A stretch of 64,000 nucleotides of DNA from Laspinema palackyanum D2c. GTDB lineage: Bacteria; Cyanobacteriota; Cyanobacteriia; Cyanobacteriales; Laspinemataceae. The stretch lies in contig NZ_JAMXFD010000003.1 of NCBI RefSeq assembly GCF_025370875.1, positions 340,355 to 404,354 on the forward strand, written 5' to 3'. The position numbers and the translations under genes were made by a program. Numbering within the stretch: position 1 is the first letter of the stretch; each line of letters opens with the position of its first letter. The notes under the pieces are model-generated. The model had not been told where the DNA came from. It searched no databases and saw only the letters and a program-made list of their open reading frames with translations. Positions 9,667 to 18,581 of the stretch are shown here, one piece after another.

Positions 9667-11097
9667 ATGTTTGACGCGCTTGCTGAACGCTTAGAAGGAG
9701 CCTGGAAGAAACTTCGAGGGCAAGACAAAATTTCCGAATCCAACATTCAAGAAGCCCTGCGGGACGTTCGGCGCGCCCTTTTAGAAGCCGATGTCAACCT
9801 TCAGGTCGTCAAAGCATTTATTGCCGACGTGGAAGAGAAAGCGCTAGGTGCGGAAGTGGTTTCGGGGGTGCGCCCTGACCAGCAGTTCATCAAGATTGTT
9901 TACGATGAACTGGTGGAAGTGATGGGGGAAAGTAACGTGCCCCTGGCGCAAGCTGAGACGGCCCCGACGGTTGTGTTGATGGCCGGATTGCAAGGGACAG
10001 GTAAAACCACTGCGACGGCTAAACTGGCCTTACATCTGAGGAAGCAAAATCGCACGACCCTGTTGGTGGCAACGGATATTTATCGACCTGCGGCGATCGA
10101 CCAATTGCTGACCCTGGGGAAACAGATTGATGTGCCGGTGTTTGAACTCGGGACTGATGCGGACCCGGTGGAAATTGCACGGCAGGGGATTCAACACGCC
10201 ATAGCGATCGGGGTGGATACGGTCATTGTGGATACTGCCGGTCGTCTGCAAATTGATGCAGATATGATGGCGGAGTTGGCCCAGATTAAAGAGACCATCC
10301 AACCTCACGAAACCCTGTTAGTGGTGGATGCCATGACGGGTCAAGAGGCGGCGAATTTAACCCGGACCTTTAATGATGAAATTGGCATCACCGGGGCAAT
10401 TCTGACCAAATTGGATGGGGATACCCGGGGTGGGGCGGCCCTCTCAGTCCGGCAACTGTCGGGACAACCGATTAAATTTGTGGGGGTTGGGGAAAAGGTA
10501 GAGGCCCTACAGCCTTTTTATCCCGATCGCATGGCATCTCGAATTCTCGGCATGGGTGACGTGCTCACCCTAGTAGAACGGGCGGCAGAACAAGTGGACC
10601 TTGCCGATGCCGAGAAGATGCAGCAAAAGATTTTGCAGGCGCAATTTGACTTTAACGACTTCTTGAAGCAGATGCGCTTAATGAAGAATATGGGGTCATT
10701 GGGCGGATTGCTGAAAATGATTCCCGGCGTTGGGAAAATCTCCGATGAGCAGTTGTCCCAGGGCGAGTCTCAGCTTAAAAGTGCTGAGGCGATGATTAAT
10801 TCCATGACGGCCCAGGAACGGCAGAATCCTGATTTGTTAGCGGGTTCTCCTTCCCGGCGCAAACGGGTGGCCCGGGGTTCCGGTCATGATGATGCAGCAG
10901 TGACTAAGCTGGTGACGGATTTCTCCCGAATGCGAATGATGATGCAGCGCATGGGTCAAGGGGACTTGTCCGGGATGCCTGGAATGGGAGGAATGTTCGG
11001 GCCCGGAGGGGGACAACCGGGACGCGGGGGCTATCCTGGGGGTCCGGGCAAGAAGAAAAAGAAAGCCAAGAAGAAAAAAGGGTTTGGGGAGGTGTAA
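9667..11097 (+). CDS. ffh: Signal recognition particle protein Ffh (SRP54)
   Basis: The 476-residue GTPase binds SRP RNA and signal sequences of membrane proteins and docks with FtsY. From the ATG at 9667 the protein starts MFDALAERLEGAWKKLRGQ, the standard Ffh beginning, so I reject the in-frame GTG at 9496. The NG domain has GLQGTGKTT at 107-115, DTAGRL and TKLDGDTRGG. The methionine-rich M domain follows, and the tail is glycine-rich ending in a lysine cluster (KKKKKAKKKK), a cyanobacterial feature. It is followed by rpsP and khpA in the same direction, though rpsP has its own promoter. Confidence 0.97.
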   Translation: MFDALAERLEGAWKKLRGQDKISESNIQEALRDVRRALLEADVNLQVVKAFIADVEEKALGAEVVSGVRPDQQFIKIVYDELVEVMGESNVPLAQAETAPTVVLMAGLQGTGKTTATAKLALHLRKQNRTTLLVATDIYRPAAIDQLLTLGKQIDVPVFELGTDADPVEIARQGIQHAIAIGVDTVIVDTAGRLQIDADMMAELAQIKETIQPHETLLVVDAMTGQEAANLTRTFNDEIGITGAILTKLDGDTRGGAALSVRQLSGQPIKFVGVGEKVEALQPFYPDRMASRILGMGDVLTLVERAAEQVDLADAEKMQQKILQAQFDFNDFLKQMRLMKNMGSLGGLLKMIPGVGKISDEQLSQGESQLKSAEAMINSMTAQERQNPDLLAGSPSRRKRVARGSGHDDAAVTKLVTDFSRMRMMMQRMGQGDLSGMPGMGGMFGPGGGQPGRGGYPGGPGKKKKKAKKKKGFGEV

Positions 11098-11147
11098 CTG
11101 GCCTGTTCTCGGGGTCTCGGGTTTTCAAGTCGGTTCTGGGACCCCAA

Positions 11148-11164
11148 GAAGAAACCGGGTTTCT
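11148..11164. repeat. Single AGAAACCGGGTTTCT-type palindrome
   Basis: A lone copy of the palindrome that also appears in the repeats at 41495-41640, 46195-46263 and 57640-57715. Confidence 0.5.
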
Positions 11165-11225
11165 GGCCCTAATTTGGGGGCAAGTGACAGAGATTTTTTT
11201 AAGAAATCCGGTTGTCTTGCCGCTG

Positions 11226-11255
11226 TTGTATCGATGCCCTACAAGGTGCTATAAT
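11226..11255 (+). promoter_or_regulatory. Candidate rpsP promoter
   Basis: TTGTAT at 11226-11231 and a perfect TATAAT at 11250-11255 are 18 bases apart, about 115 bases upstream of rpsP. This leaves a leader of roughly 105 bases, long enough for regulation, but I see no known r-protein binding fold in it. Confidence 0.5.
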
Positions 11256-11369
11256 GAATGACTTTGCAGCGGAAATTTGTAGATCGAACGCTGTAGGTGC
11301 TTACCCCCAGAAGCAGGTAAGCTGTAATTTGATGGCCTAGAATGGTTACGAAAAAGAAGTAGGAGCAAG

Positions 11370-11630
11370 ATGATCAAAATTCGATTGAAGAGATTCGGCA
11401 AGAAAAAAGAAGTCAGCTATCGGATTGTAGCGATGCAGAGCACGACTCGCCGAGATGGACGTCCTTTGGAAGAATTGGGATTCTACAATCCGAGAAATGA
11501 TGAAACTCGTCTAGATGTCCCCGCGCTGGTCAAGCGACTGCAACAGGGCGCTCAACCCACAGAAACCGTGCGTCGCATTCTTGAGAAAGCTAATGTCTTT
11601 GAACAGGTCAATGCCAGAACCCCTTCCTAA
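11370..11630 (+). CDS. rpsP: 30S ribosomal protein S16
   Basis: The 86-residue protein starts [20 protein letters not shown], and continues through [15 protein letters not shown], both invariant S16 segments. It is an early-binding small-subunit protein. A ribosome binding site (AGGAGCAAG) sits 5-13 bases before the ATG. Its 3' end overlaps the start of the KH-domain gene by 20 bases, implying translational coupling. Confidence 0.98.
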   Translation: MIKIRLKRFGKKKEVSYRIVAMQSTTRRDGRPLEELGFYNPRNDETRLDVPALVKRLQQGAQPTETVRRILEKANVFEQVNARTPS

Positions 11631-12048
11631 TTCCCTCAACGAACCACTGACTCCCCAAGAACCATCTGAGGGTGAGAAAAAAACGCCTAGCCCTGATTAT
11701 GGCGGGTTGGTACGTTTTCTGGTGGAACCGTTGTTAGAAACGCCGGAATCATTACGAGTGGATTGCGAGTTATTGGCTGGCGTCCCTAAAGTCTGGATTC
11801 GCATGGCGTTTGAGGATCCAGAAAAAGGGCGCGTGTTTGGCCGTGGCGGACGCAATATGCACGCGGTGCGAACAATATTAGAAGCAGCGGCGAAGGATGC
11901 GGGGGAAGCGATTTATTTAGATATCTATGGGGGATGGCCGAGCGATCGCGCTTCGTCATCCGATGGACCTGGGTCTAAAACCACGACGAGTCCTGCAGTA
12001 AAAAATGGTCCGGTTCGTCCTGGACCCAAACTCGCCGATCGCTCCTAG
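11611..12048 (+). CDS. khpA: KH-domain RNA-binding protein KhpA
   Basis: The 145-residue protein from ATG 11611 ([16 protein letters not shown]) contains a KH domain: [14 protein letters not shown], then the GxxG loop GRGGRN within [16 protein letters not shown]. KhpA partners with KhpB in other bacteria and binds many transcripts, acting in cell elongation and translation control. The 20-base overlap with rpsP is a widespread gene order (rpsP-khpA-rimM), here without rimM. The proline/serine-rich ends outside the KH core are longer than in the roughly 80-residue Firmicute protein. An earlier in-frame ATG at 11515 would lie deep inside rpsP and is unlikely. Confidence 0.92.
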   Translation: MPEPLPNSLNEPLTPQEPSEGEKKTPSPDYGGLVRFLVEPLLETPESLRVDCELLAGVPKVWIRMAFEDPEKGRVFGRGGRNMHAVRTILEAAAKDAGEAIYLDIYGGWPSDRASSSDGPGSKTTTSPAVKNGPVRPGPKLADRS

Positions 12049-12191
12049 GAGATGCGATCGCCCAGCATCTTTGGGGAAAAATCGCCCCAAGTTTCTGGAG
12101 TCGGGAGTGGGGCGATCGCAGTCTGGTTCCAGCCCCGCTTCTTCAACACCCATCCCTTTTTCAACCAAAGATATTGCTGGAGTCCTCTCTT

Positions 12192-12235
12192 AAGACGCCT
12201 GTTTGCAGCCCAATTTGCAAAAAAGGCGTCTTTTT
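12192..12235 (+). terminator. Rho-independent terminator after rpsP-khpA
   Basis: AGACGCC at 12193-12199 pairs with GGCGTCT at 12225-12231; an inner TTTGCA/TGCAAA stem extends it and five T residues follow. Confidence 0.8.
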
Positions 12236-12270
12236 GCATTTTTTAAAACGTTACCTGTAATGGATATGGC

Positions 12271-13224
12271 ATGGAAGAAAACACAACGATTGAACTCCCG
12301 TCTCAAGAAAGCGCCTTAGCCCTCAGTGGCGATCGCGAGGAAAACCTCAAACTCTTATCCAAACAAACGGGAGCCCGAGTCGTCCTGCGTGGACAAGATT
12401 TACTCATCCAAGGCACCCCCAACCAAATCGAACTCTGCACTCGATTAGTGCGATCGCTCTCGGACCTTTGGATCCACGGCAAACCCATCACCAACGTTGA
12501 TATCCTCACCGCCCGTCATGCCTTGGATACCCAGCGCCAAGACGAACTCAGCGAAATGCGCCAAGATATCCTCGCCAAAAACCGTCGAGGGGAAGAAATT
12601 CGCGCCAAAACCTTTCGCCAACGTTCCTACATCAAAGCCATTCGCAGCCATGATCTCACCTTCTGCATTGGTCCCGCAGGCACCGGCAAAACCTTTCTCG
12701 CCACCATCCTGGCTGCCCAATCTCTCCTCGCCAATGAATATGAAAGGCTAATTTTAACCCGCCCTGCCGTAGAAGCGGGGGAAAAACTCGGCTTCCTTCC
12801 TGGGGACTTGCAACAGAAAATTAATCCCTATTTGCGCCCCCTCTATGATGCCCTCTATGAAGTCATCGAACCCGAAAAAATCGCCAACCTCATGGAACGC
12901 GGCATCATTGAAGTCGCCCCCCTCGCCTATATGCGGGGACGCACCCTCAATCGCTCATTTGTCATCCTTGATGAAGCGCAAAACACCACCCCCGCCCAAA
13001 TGAAAATGGTCCTCACCCGCCTCGGGTTTAAATCCCGCATGGTGGTTACCGGAGACATCACCCAAACCGATTTACCCTTCCATCAGCAGTCTGGCTTAAA
13101 TGTCGCCAAAAATATCCTGCAAAATGTCGAAGGCATTGCTTTTTGCAACCTCTCTCAAGCTGATGTCGTCCGCAATCCCCTCGTTCAGCGTATCGTCGCC
13201 GCCTATGAAAGCCATGATAAATAG
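12271..13224 (+). CDS. PhoH family ATPase
   Basis: The 317-residue protein has GPAGTGKT at residues 134-141 (Walker A) and FVILDEAQNTTPAQMKMVLTR near 230-250 (shown in part; DEAQN is Walker B), then MVVTGDITQTDLP, the diagnostic PhoH/PhoL pattern. An N-terminal KH-like stretch (TGARVVLRGQDLLIQG) is normal for PhoL-type members. These proteins are predicted RNA-associated ATPases, often near ybeY and involved in ribosome maturation, though phosphate regulation gave the name. No ybeY is seen here. Its stop overlaps the start of the next gene by 20 bases, so the two are probably co-translated. Confidence 0.95.
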   Translation: MEENTTIELPSQESALALSGDREENLKLLSKQTGARVVLRGQDLLIQGTPNQIELCTRLVRSLSDLWIHGKPITNVDILTARHALDTQRQDELSEMRQDILAKNRRGEEIRAKTFRQRSYIKAIRSHDLTFCIGPAGTGKTFLATILAAQSLLANEYERLILTRPAVEAGEKLGFLPGDLQQKINPYLRPLYDALYEVIEPEKIANLMERGIIEVAPLAYMRGRTLNRSFVILDEAQNTTPAQMKMVLTRLGFKSRMVVTGDITQTDLPFHQQSGLNVAKNILQNVEGIAFCNLSQADVVRNPLVQRIVAAYESHDK

Positions 13225-14005
13225 GGGAATAACCCTCTGTTTGATGGTGTTCCTTCTGCTGTGGAACACTGGCAATGGGGTAGCGGGACCTCTCGCGGAC
13301 CGTTTGCAAGCCTTTCCCAATTGGCAGAGTAAACCGGCTGTCTCTGTGGCAGAGGGAGATTTGATTTATCCCGACTGGATCAAAGGGACTTGGGATGTGA
13401 CAAGTACCTTGGTGGAACAGATTGCTCCCCTTGCGCCAAGTCTTGTCACCCCGGGATTTGAGAAAAATCAAGCCTATTTGAATCAGCCGGTTAAATTTCA
13501 GGTGCGATTTGTGGAGGGGTCAAGCCGATATCGGCAGCGATGGCAGGGAATTCCGATTCCGGTGACTCAGAATCAAGGGGTAGTTGCCGATCGCGCCTTT
13601 AATGGGTTAAAGATTGCCCAAGCTTATTTAGGCGATGGGGCGGTAGAATCGGTGAAAGTTGATCCAGCGGATCCGAACCAGCAGATTACTCTTTTGAATG
13701 GCGATCGGCAACTGGTATCCCTAGTTACGGGTAGAGGCAGCGAAATTCCTGCACCGGATGAGTTTATCGCCACAGAAATTACCCAGCAGATTTTTCGCCG
13801 CCAACCGCAGATTTATCTCAATGAAGTGGAAACTACTACCCACTATCAACGGGGGAAGGATACGCCGGAGAAAATCACTGCCAATCAAATCACGGCGATT
13901 TATTTATCACCCCAAGACCCCGATTACTTTGCTGCCGGAGGCAAGGCGATCGCTCTTTATCGCTATCAATTAGAATTGTCCCCGGTTGCCATACTGAACC
14001 GATAG
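13205..14005 (+). CDS. Exported DUF6816-like cyanobacterial protein
   Basis: From ATG 13205 (or 13214, MINRGITLCLMVFLLLWN) the product is 266 residues with a clear signal peptide ending near GNGVAG, followed by the conserved block PLADRLQAFPNWQSKP and YPDWIKGTWDVTSTLVEQIA. I know this block from proteins of cyanobacteria and plant plastids (DUF6816); the family assignment is from memory and the function is unknown. A lumenal or periplasmic location is inferred from the signal. The start overlaps phoH by 20 bases. A frame extending back to 13100 lies entirely within phoH and is not used. Confidence 0.8.
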   Translation: MKAMINRGITLCLMVFLLLWNTGNGVAGPLADRLQAFPNWQSKPAVSVAEGDLIYPDWIKGTWDVTSTLVEQIAPLAPSLVTPGFEKNQAYLNQPVKFQVRFVEGSSRYRQRWQGIPIPVTQNQGVVADRAFNGLKIAQAYLGDGAVESVKVDPADPNQQITLLNGDRQLVSLVTGRGSEIPAPDEFIATEITQQIFRRQPQIYLNEVETTTHYQRGKDTPEKITANQITAIYLSPQDPDYFAAGGKAIALYRYQLELSPVAILNR

Positions 14006-14115
14006 GTGATACCCCAATCAGCATTGGTAAAAACTCGCACCCTTAAGGGGATCGGTTCTAGGGATGGCGATCGAATAAAGTAAGATTAAACTGACATCTT
14101 GCACCATTCTCAACA

Positions 14116-14250
14116 CCGGCGGGGGTTAAAACCCCCGCCTAACAGCTCAAGTCGGTTGAAACCGACTGAAAGCCTTACCCAATGGTGTTTTTAGTCGGTT
14201 TTTAACCGACTTTAGCTATGAGGCGGGGGTTTTAACCCCCGTCGGTTGTT
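14116..14250. repeat. Nested palindrome block
   Basis: Four palindromes are set symmetrically: CGGGGGTTAAAACCCCCG, AGTCGGTTGAAACCGACT, AGTCGGTTTTTAACCGACT and GCGGGGGTTTTAACCCCCG. The two outer and two inner ones are variants of each other, so the whole block can fold as one cruciform or as four hairpins. It fills the spacer between the DUF6816-like gene and the ABC exporter; it lacks a proper T-run. Confidence 0.8.
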
Positions 14251-14298
14251 GCCGCAAGTCCAAGATGTCAGATTAACCTTCAATATTAACGCCTAAAA

Positions 14299-16056
14299 TT
14301 GTCTCGATCGCATTATTGGTTACTGCTGCCTTACCTGCGTCCCCACTGGAACACCATCATCCGGGCGCTGATTTGTACATTGATTTTTACCATCTTTTGG
14401 CCTTTACAAGCCTGGTTAGCCGGTCGGATTGCTAATTTTATCGGGGCCGGGGATGTGGTGGCGATCGCCCGATTAGCGGGGATTGGTGCGCTAATTTTCC
14501 TCGGTCAAGGAATTGTCCAATATGGTCAGGATTCCCTAATGGCTTCCGCCGCCCTTTCCATCGCCCTTGACCTTCGTAAATCCATTTATAGCCACCTCCA
14601 CAAGCTCAATCTCGGCTTTTTTGAAACTGCCAAAACCGGCGACCTTTCCTATCGCCTCACGGAAGATATTGACCGGATTGGGGAAGTGGTCAATAAATTT
14701 TTTCATCAATTTGTACCCTGCGTTTTGCAACTGGTAGTAGTGGTGGGATATATGATTTATTTGAATTGGCAACTCACCTTTGCTACTCTGCTCATTGCTC
14801 CCTTAATGGCAGTTATTGTCAGTTGGTTCGGCAATAAATTATTAATTGTTTCCCGGCGCAGTCAAACCCAAATTTCTAATTTATCAGCGTTAATTTCTGA
14901 AGTATTTAGTGGAATTCGCTTAGTTCAAGCTTTTGCGGCTGAAGATTATGAAATTGAGCGATTTTCTAAAGAAGCCGAACATAATCGCCGGATGAAATAT
15001 CGGGCAGAACAATTAAAAGCAATTCAATTTCCTGTAGTGGGATTTTTAGAAGCTTTAAGCGTGTTATCGCTATTTTTTCTCGGAGGATGGCAAATTTCTC
15101 AAGGAAATCTAACGGGGAGTGAATTTGTTAGTTATGTAGCGGCAGTGGCTTTAGTGATTAATCCCATTTCCTTGACGACGAGTAATTATAATGAATTTAA
15201 ACAGGCAGAGGCATCGGTAGACCGAATTTTTGAGTTGTTTGCGGTGAAAGCAACGGTGGTAGAAAAACCTGGCGCAGTCGCCTTACCTGCGGTAACGGGA
15301 AAGGTGGAATATCGGAATGTTTCCTTTGCCTACGCCACGCAACCGCTTTTCAATCCCAAGAATCAAGAAGAAGTGCCGGTATTGCAGGGGTTAAGTTTAG
15401 TTGCTTCTCCCGGAGAGGCGATCGCCTTAGTCGGTGCTTCTGGTGCCGGTAAAACCACCTTAGTTAATCTTTTACCTCGATTTTATGATGTGAAATCGGG
15501 ACAAATTTTGATTGATGGAATTGACATTCGCGAAGTCACCATTCCCAGTTTACGCCGTCAAATTGGCATCGTTCCTCAAGAAACCATTCTATTTACCGGA
15601 AGTATTGCCCAAAATATTGCTTTTGGACAACTAGACTATCGCCTAGACGAGATAGAAGCAGCAGCAAAAATTGCCAATGCCGATGAATTTATTCAAAAAC
15701 TGCCTGATGGATATCAGAGTTGGGTTGGAGAGAGAGGGGTTAATTTATCTGGGGGACAACGCCAACGAATTGCGATCGCCCGGGCGGTACTTCTAAATCC
15801 ACGAATCCTCATCTTAGATGAAGCAACCTCTGCCTTAGATTCAGAATCGGAAGCATTAGTGCAAGAAGCATTAGAACGATTAATGCAAAACCGCACTGTT
15901 TTTATTATCGCTCACCGTCTCGGCACCGTGCGTCGTGCCGATCGCATTTTAGTGATGGAAAAAGGCCAAATTATTGAATCCGGAACCCATCAAGAACTGT
16001 TGGAACGAGAGGGACAATATGCCAAATTTTACGCCCAACAGTTTGAGCGAACATAA
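14299..16056 (+). CDS. ABC exporter, fused permease and ATPase (MsbA-like)
   Basis: The 585-residue half-transporter has six membrane segments in the first 310 residues and a C-terminal nucleotide-binding domain with GASGAGKTTLV (Walker A, about 388-398), a Q-loop IVPQETILF, the signature LSGGQRQRIAIARA, Walker B ILILDEATSALDS and the switch His in IIAHRLGTV. Such half-transporters dimerise to export lipids, peptides or drugs; the substrate cannot be told. The frame starts at a TTG (14299, MSRSHYWLLLPYLRPHW), which matches the usual start of the family; there is no better upstream start. It ends in a strong terminator shared with cytM. Confidence 0.95.
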   Translation: MSRSHYWLLLPYLRPHWNTIIRALICTLIFTIFWPLQAWLAGRIANFIGAGDVVAIARLAGIGALIFLGQGIVQYGQDSLMASAALSIALDLRKSIYSHLHKLNLGFFETAKTGDLSYRLTEDIDRIGEVVNKFFHQFVPCVLQLVVVVGYMIYLNWQLTFATLLIAPLMAVIVSWFGNKLLIVSRRSQTQISNLSALISEVFSGIRLVQAFAAEDYEIERFSKEAEHNRRMKYRAEQLKAIQFPVVGFLEALSVLSLFFLGGWQISQGNLTGSEFVSYVAAVALVINPISLTTSNYNEFKQAEASVDRIFELFAVKATVVEKPGAVALPAVTGKVEYRNVSFAYATQPLFNPKNQEEVPVLQGLSLVASPGEAIALVGASGAGKTTLVNLLPRFYDVKSGQILIDGIDIREVTIPSLRRQIGIVPQETILFTGSIAQNIAFGQLDYRLDEIEAAAKIANADEFIQKLPDGYQSWVGERGVNLSGGQRQRIAIARAVLLNPRILILDEATSALDSESEALVQEALERLMQNRTVFIIAHRLGTVRRADRILVMEKGQIIESGTHQELLEREGQYAKFYAQQFERT

Positions 16057-16061
16057 CTCAA

Positions 16062-16094
16062 AACCCCCGAAAATTTAACCCTTCGGGGGTTTTT
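16062..16094 (+). terminator. Terminator between ABC exporter and cytM
   Basis: AACCCCCGAA at 16062-16071 pairs with TTCGGGGGTT at 16082-16091, followed by a T-run. The converging cytM gene may use the same hairpin, although its T-tract on that side is weak. Confidence 0.85.
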
Positions 16095-16098
16095 CCAT

Positions 16099-16524
16099 TC
16101 AAAGACTTTGAACATATTTCAACAAATCCGCCATATCTTGCGGGTTGGGTTGAAATTGAGGCATTGGCGGCGTTTTGCCTCCCGTTACCTGATTAATAAT
16201 ACCAACAGGGGATTTCCGTTGAGAAACGGCAGTTAAACTGGGTCCTACCTGCCGTCCATTCTGGATGCCATGACAACCGGCACAGTTCATTTGGAAAATG
16301 GCATGACCCCGCAGCGAGTCTCCATCCAGGGTTAGGACGGTTTTCACATACGGATCCGAAACTTGTAATTGTAGGGCGAGAATAATCCCGAGGACAATAC
16401 CCACCAGAATAAAGACAATGACTGTGCTACGCGCACCAAAGGCGATCGCCCCACTTGTGACGGGACAAGGTTCTGCTGCTTCAGGTTTGGCGAGATCGTT
16501 AGTCAAGGGTAAGGTCGTTTTCAA
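16099..16524 (-). CDS. cytM: Membrane-anchored cytochrome cM
   Basis: The 141-residue protein has one N-terminal membrane anchor (about 32-52) and a C-terminal class I cytochrome c domain with the heme motif CAGCH at 81-85 and a likely axial Met at 121 (TPPMPQF). The stretch DSLRGHAIFQMNCAGCHG matches the cyanobacterial CytM family; its role is in modulating respiratory and photosynthetic electron flow during heterotrophy and stress, still debated. It is about 35 residues longer at the N terminus than the Synechocystis form. It is divergent from petG with 235 bases between, a setting that suits electron-transport genes. Confidence 0.92.
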   Translation of the reverse strand: MKTTLPLTNDLAKPEAAEPCPVTSGAIAFGARSTVIVFILVGIVLGIILALQLQVSDPYVKTVLTLDGDSLRGHAIFQMNCAGCHGIQNGRQVGPSLTAVSQRKSPVGIINQVTGGKTPPMPQFQPNPQDMADLLKYVQSL

Positions 16525-16759
16525 GGGATGTACAAATATTGTATGATTTTATAACATAGCTTAACATTTGCGATCAGAATGGGCATTCTACGGCAATTTC
16601 TGGGAAACCATCGGGAGACGAGGAAATCCGCGCATCCGGAGATCCCTGCCTCAGAAAATGCCAATGCTGCCATTGTGGGCGACTGTCTTTAGATGAAAGA
16701 ATTGCAAGAAACCTTTACATATTAAAATATAACCCTAGTTGCAAAGGAGATTTATCGAC

Positions 16760-16873
16760 GTGGTTGAACCGTTACTGTCTGGCATCGTGTTGGGTTTGAT
16801 TGTGGTGACTCTAGCTGGTTTGTTTTTCGCCGCTTACCAGCAGTACAAGCGCGGGAACGATTTGGGTTTGTAA
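16760..16873 (+). CDS. petG: Cytochrome b6f complex subunit V, PetG
   Basis: A 37-residue single-span protein, read from a GTG at 16760: [20 protein letters not shown] then a short tail ending YKRGNDLGL, nearly identical to PetG of other cyanobacteria and plastids. PetG is essential for stability of the b6f complex in thylakoids. AAAGGAGA lies 11-18 bases before the start, giving a good ribosome binding site. It stands alone, as petG usually does. One difference from the usual sequence is Val at the position commonly occupied by Pro (GLIPVTLAG). Confidence 0.97.
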   Translation: MVEPLLSGIVLGLIVVTLAGLFFAAYQQYKRGNDLGL

Positions 16874-16950
16874 ATCCATCACGAATTCCTGACTAAAACA
16901 ACAGCGATCGCCGCTTTTGGGTCCTGAACCCGCCAGAGGCGATCGCTGTT

Positions 16951-17508
16951 TTAATTTGATGACTCATCGGATAACCCGAGGAACGTCACCGTGGTATTGC
17001 TGTAGCCCCGTTCCCGCAGGATTTCCAGAGTGGGAATGGGGTCGATGGCGAGGCGATCGCTGCGATGTTCCACCGCAATTTCCCCATCGGGTGCCAGGAG
17101 TTGATAATCGGCGATCGCTGCCAACACAGGTTGATAGAGACTGCTGGCATAAGGCGGATCGAAATACATCCGGTCAAATTGGCGACCCTGCAAACCCTTT
17201 AACCGCGCCATCACATCACCGCGCAGAATTTCCACCGCTTGATCCGCCTGCTTCACCCGTTGCAAATTTTCCCGAATAATCGCCAGCGCACGAGGGGACT
17301 GTTCCATCGCCACAACTTCTACAGCACCTCGACATAACGCCTCTGCACTCATCGTAGCCGCACCGGCACACAAATCCAACCACCGACATCCAGCAATACT
17401 TCCTTGCCAAACATTAAACACCGCTTCCCGCACCCGTGCCGCAGTCGGTCGAGTTTGCTCACCGGGTAAAGTTTTCAGTAACCGATTACCATAAATTCTA
17501 AGACTCAT
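16951..17508 (-). CDS. rsmD: 16S rRNA (guanine966-N2)-methyltransferase RsmD
   Basis: The 185-residue enzyme methylates G966 of 16S rRNA using S-adenosylmethionine. From ATG 17508 it starts MSLRIYGNRLLKTLPG; RPTAARVREAVFNVW, LDLCAGAATMSAEALCRGA (SAM motif) and the catalytic MYFDPPYASS all match RsmD. A longer frame starting at 17655 would add 49 residues with no family match and would overlap the Uma2 gene on the other strand, so the start at 17508 is chosen. It diverges from the Uma2 gene. Confidence 0.95.
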   Translation of the reverse strand: MSLRIYGNRLLKTLPGEQTRPTAARVREAVFNVWQGSIAGCRWLDLCAGAATMSAEALCRGAVEVVAMEQSPRALAIIRENLQRVKQADQAVEILRGDVMARLKGLQGRQFDRMYFDPPYASSLYQPVLAAIADYQLLAPDGEIAVEHRSDRLAIDPIPTLEILRERGYSNTTVTFLGLSDESSN

Positions 17509-17560
17509 AATAATTAGAATAGTCGATTCAGGTCTAACCCGAATATCTGGAGGAAAAAGA

Positions 17561-18253
17561 ATGGTAAGAATTTCACCAAACCCCACCGGAGAACCCCAGA
17601 CAACAGCCCCAGAATTAGGCGCTACAGAGGAGAACTCCATCCTTATTTTACCCAATATCCGTTGGCAAACCTACGAAGCACTCTTATTGGACTTACAAGA
17701 TAGGGGTGGGGTGAGGGTTGCCTATGATCAAGGAACGTTAGAAATTATGGCTCCATCAGAAGAACATGAAGGGTATAGTATCTCGATTCACAATTTTATT
17801 GTGATTTTAGCCGATGAACTCGGCCTCAATTTAAGGCAGTTAGGCTCTACCACCTTAAAAAAAGAAGATATTCAAAGAGGATTAGAACCCGATCAATGCT
17901 ATTACATTCAGAATGAACCTCGGGTGAGAAGTAAACTCAAAATTGACCTGAGTGTAAACCCGCCTCCAGATTTAGTTGTTGAGGTAGATATTACCAGTGG
18001 GTCTCTCAATAAATTCCCCATTTATCAATCCTTAAAAATTCCCGAAATTTGGCGATACCGGCGCAGAGGTTTAGAAATCTTTGAGTTGCAGGGTGAGGAA
18101 TATGTGCAGCGGGATTTCAGTCCCACCTTCTCACCGATTTCCGTTACGACGGTGATTCCAGAATTTATTCAGAAAAGCCCCAGCATGGGAGAAATGGTAG
18201 CATTGCGAGCATTTAGAACTTGGGTGAAAGCGCAATTGCAGAATCAAGAATAA
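17561..18253 (+). CDS. Uma2 family (DUF820) putative endonuclease
   Basis: The 230-residue product has the Uma2 core: YEALLLDLQDRGGVRVAYD, LEIMAPSEEHEGYS, then PPDLVVEVDITSGSLNK, whose D and E-x-D residues fill the PD-(D/E)xK pattern, and YQSLKIPEIWRYR. Uma2 proteins are expanded in cyanobacteria; the fold is nuclease-like but substrates are not established. The gene has GGAGG about 6-10 bases before its ATG and lies 10 bases upstream of the MntA antitoxin gene, so it may be transcribed with it. Confidence 0.9.
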   Translation: MVRISPNPTGEPQTTAPELGATEENSILILPNIRWQTYEALLLDLQDRGGVRVAYDQGTLEIMAPSEEHEGYSISIHNFIVILADELGLNLRQLGSTTLKKEDIQRGLEPDQCYYIQNEPRVRSKLKIDLSVNPPPDLVVEVDITSGSLNKFPIYQSLKIPEIWRYRRRGLEIFELQGEEYVQRDFSPTFSPISVTTVIPEFIQKSPSMGEMVALRAFRTWVKAQLQNQE

Positions 18254-18263
18254 AGGAGGAAAT

Positions 18264-18581
18264 ATGGTCAAAACTCAAGTTGAACTCCCGAGAGAGAAAA
18301 TAGAGGCATTTTGTCAACAGTGGAAAATTACTGAATTTGCCTTGTTTGGTTCAGTCTTACGGGATGATTTTCGACCGGATACCGATATTGATGTCCTGGT
18401 TACTTTTGCACCGGATGCTCATTGGAGTTTGCTGGATTCTGTCCGCATGGAGCAAGAATTAGAAACCATTTTTGGCCGAGAAGTAGACTGTGTGGATAAA
18501 GAGGCGATCGCCCAAAGCCCGAACTGGATTCGACGCAAAGAAATTTTAGGAACTGCGGAGGTTTTTTATGTTGCGGGATAA
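18264..18581 (+). CDS. MntA-type minimal nucleotidyltransferase antitoxin
   Basis: The 105-residue protein shows the nucleotidyltransferase motif FALFGSVLRDDFRPDTDIDV, i.e. GS plus D-x-D, at about residues 26-47. In type VII toxin-antitoxin systems MntA AMPylates tyrosines of the HEPT ribonuclease partner to silence it. An excellent ribosome binding site (AAGGAGGAAAT) precedes the ATG. The 3' end overlaps the start of the HEPT frame by 14 bases, as in intact pairs. The antitoxin looks intact although the toxin is broken. Confidence 0.92.
   Translation: MVKTQVELPREKIEAFCQQWKITEFALFGSVLRDDFRPDTDIDVLVTFAPDAHWSLLDSVRMEQELETIFGREVDCVDKEAIAQSPNWIRRKEILGTAEVFYVAG

Noticed and set aside
13100..13204. 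Upstream extension of the DUF6816-like gene
   Set aside because: Lies inside phoH and precedes the clear signal peptide.
17509..17655. N-terminal extension of rsmD
   Set aside because: No family match and it overlaps the divergent Uma2 gene.
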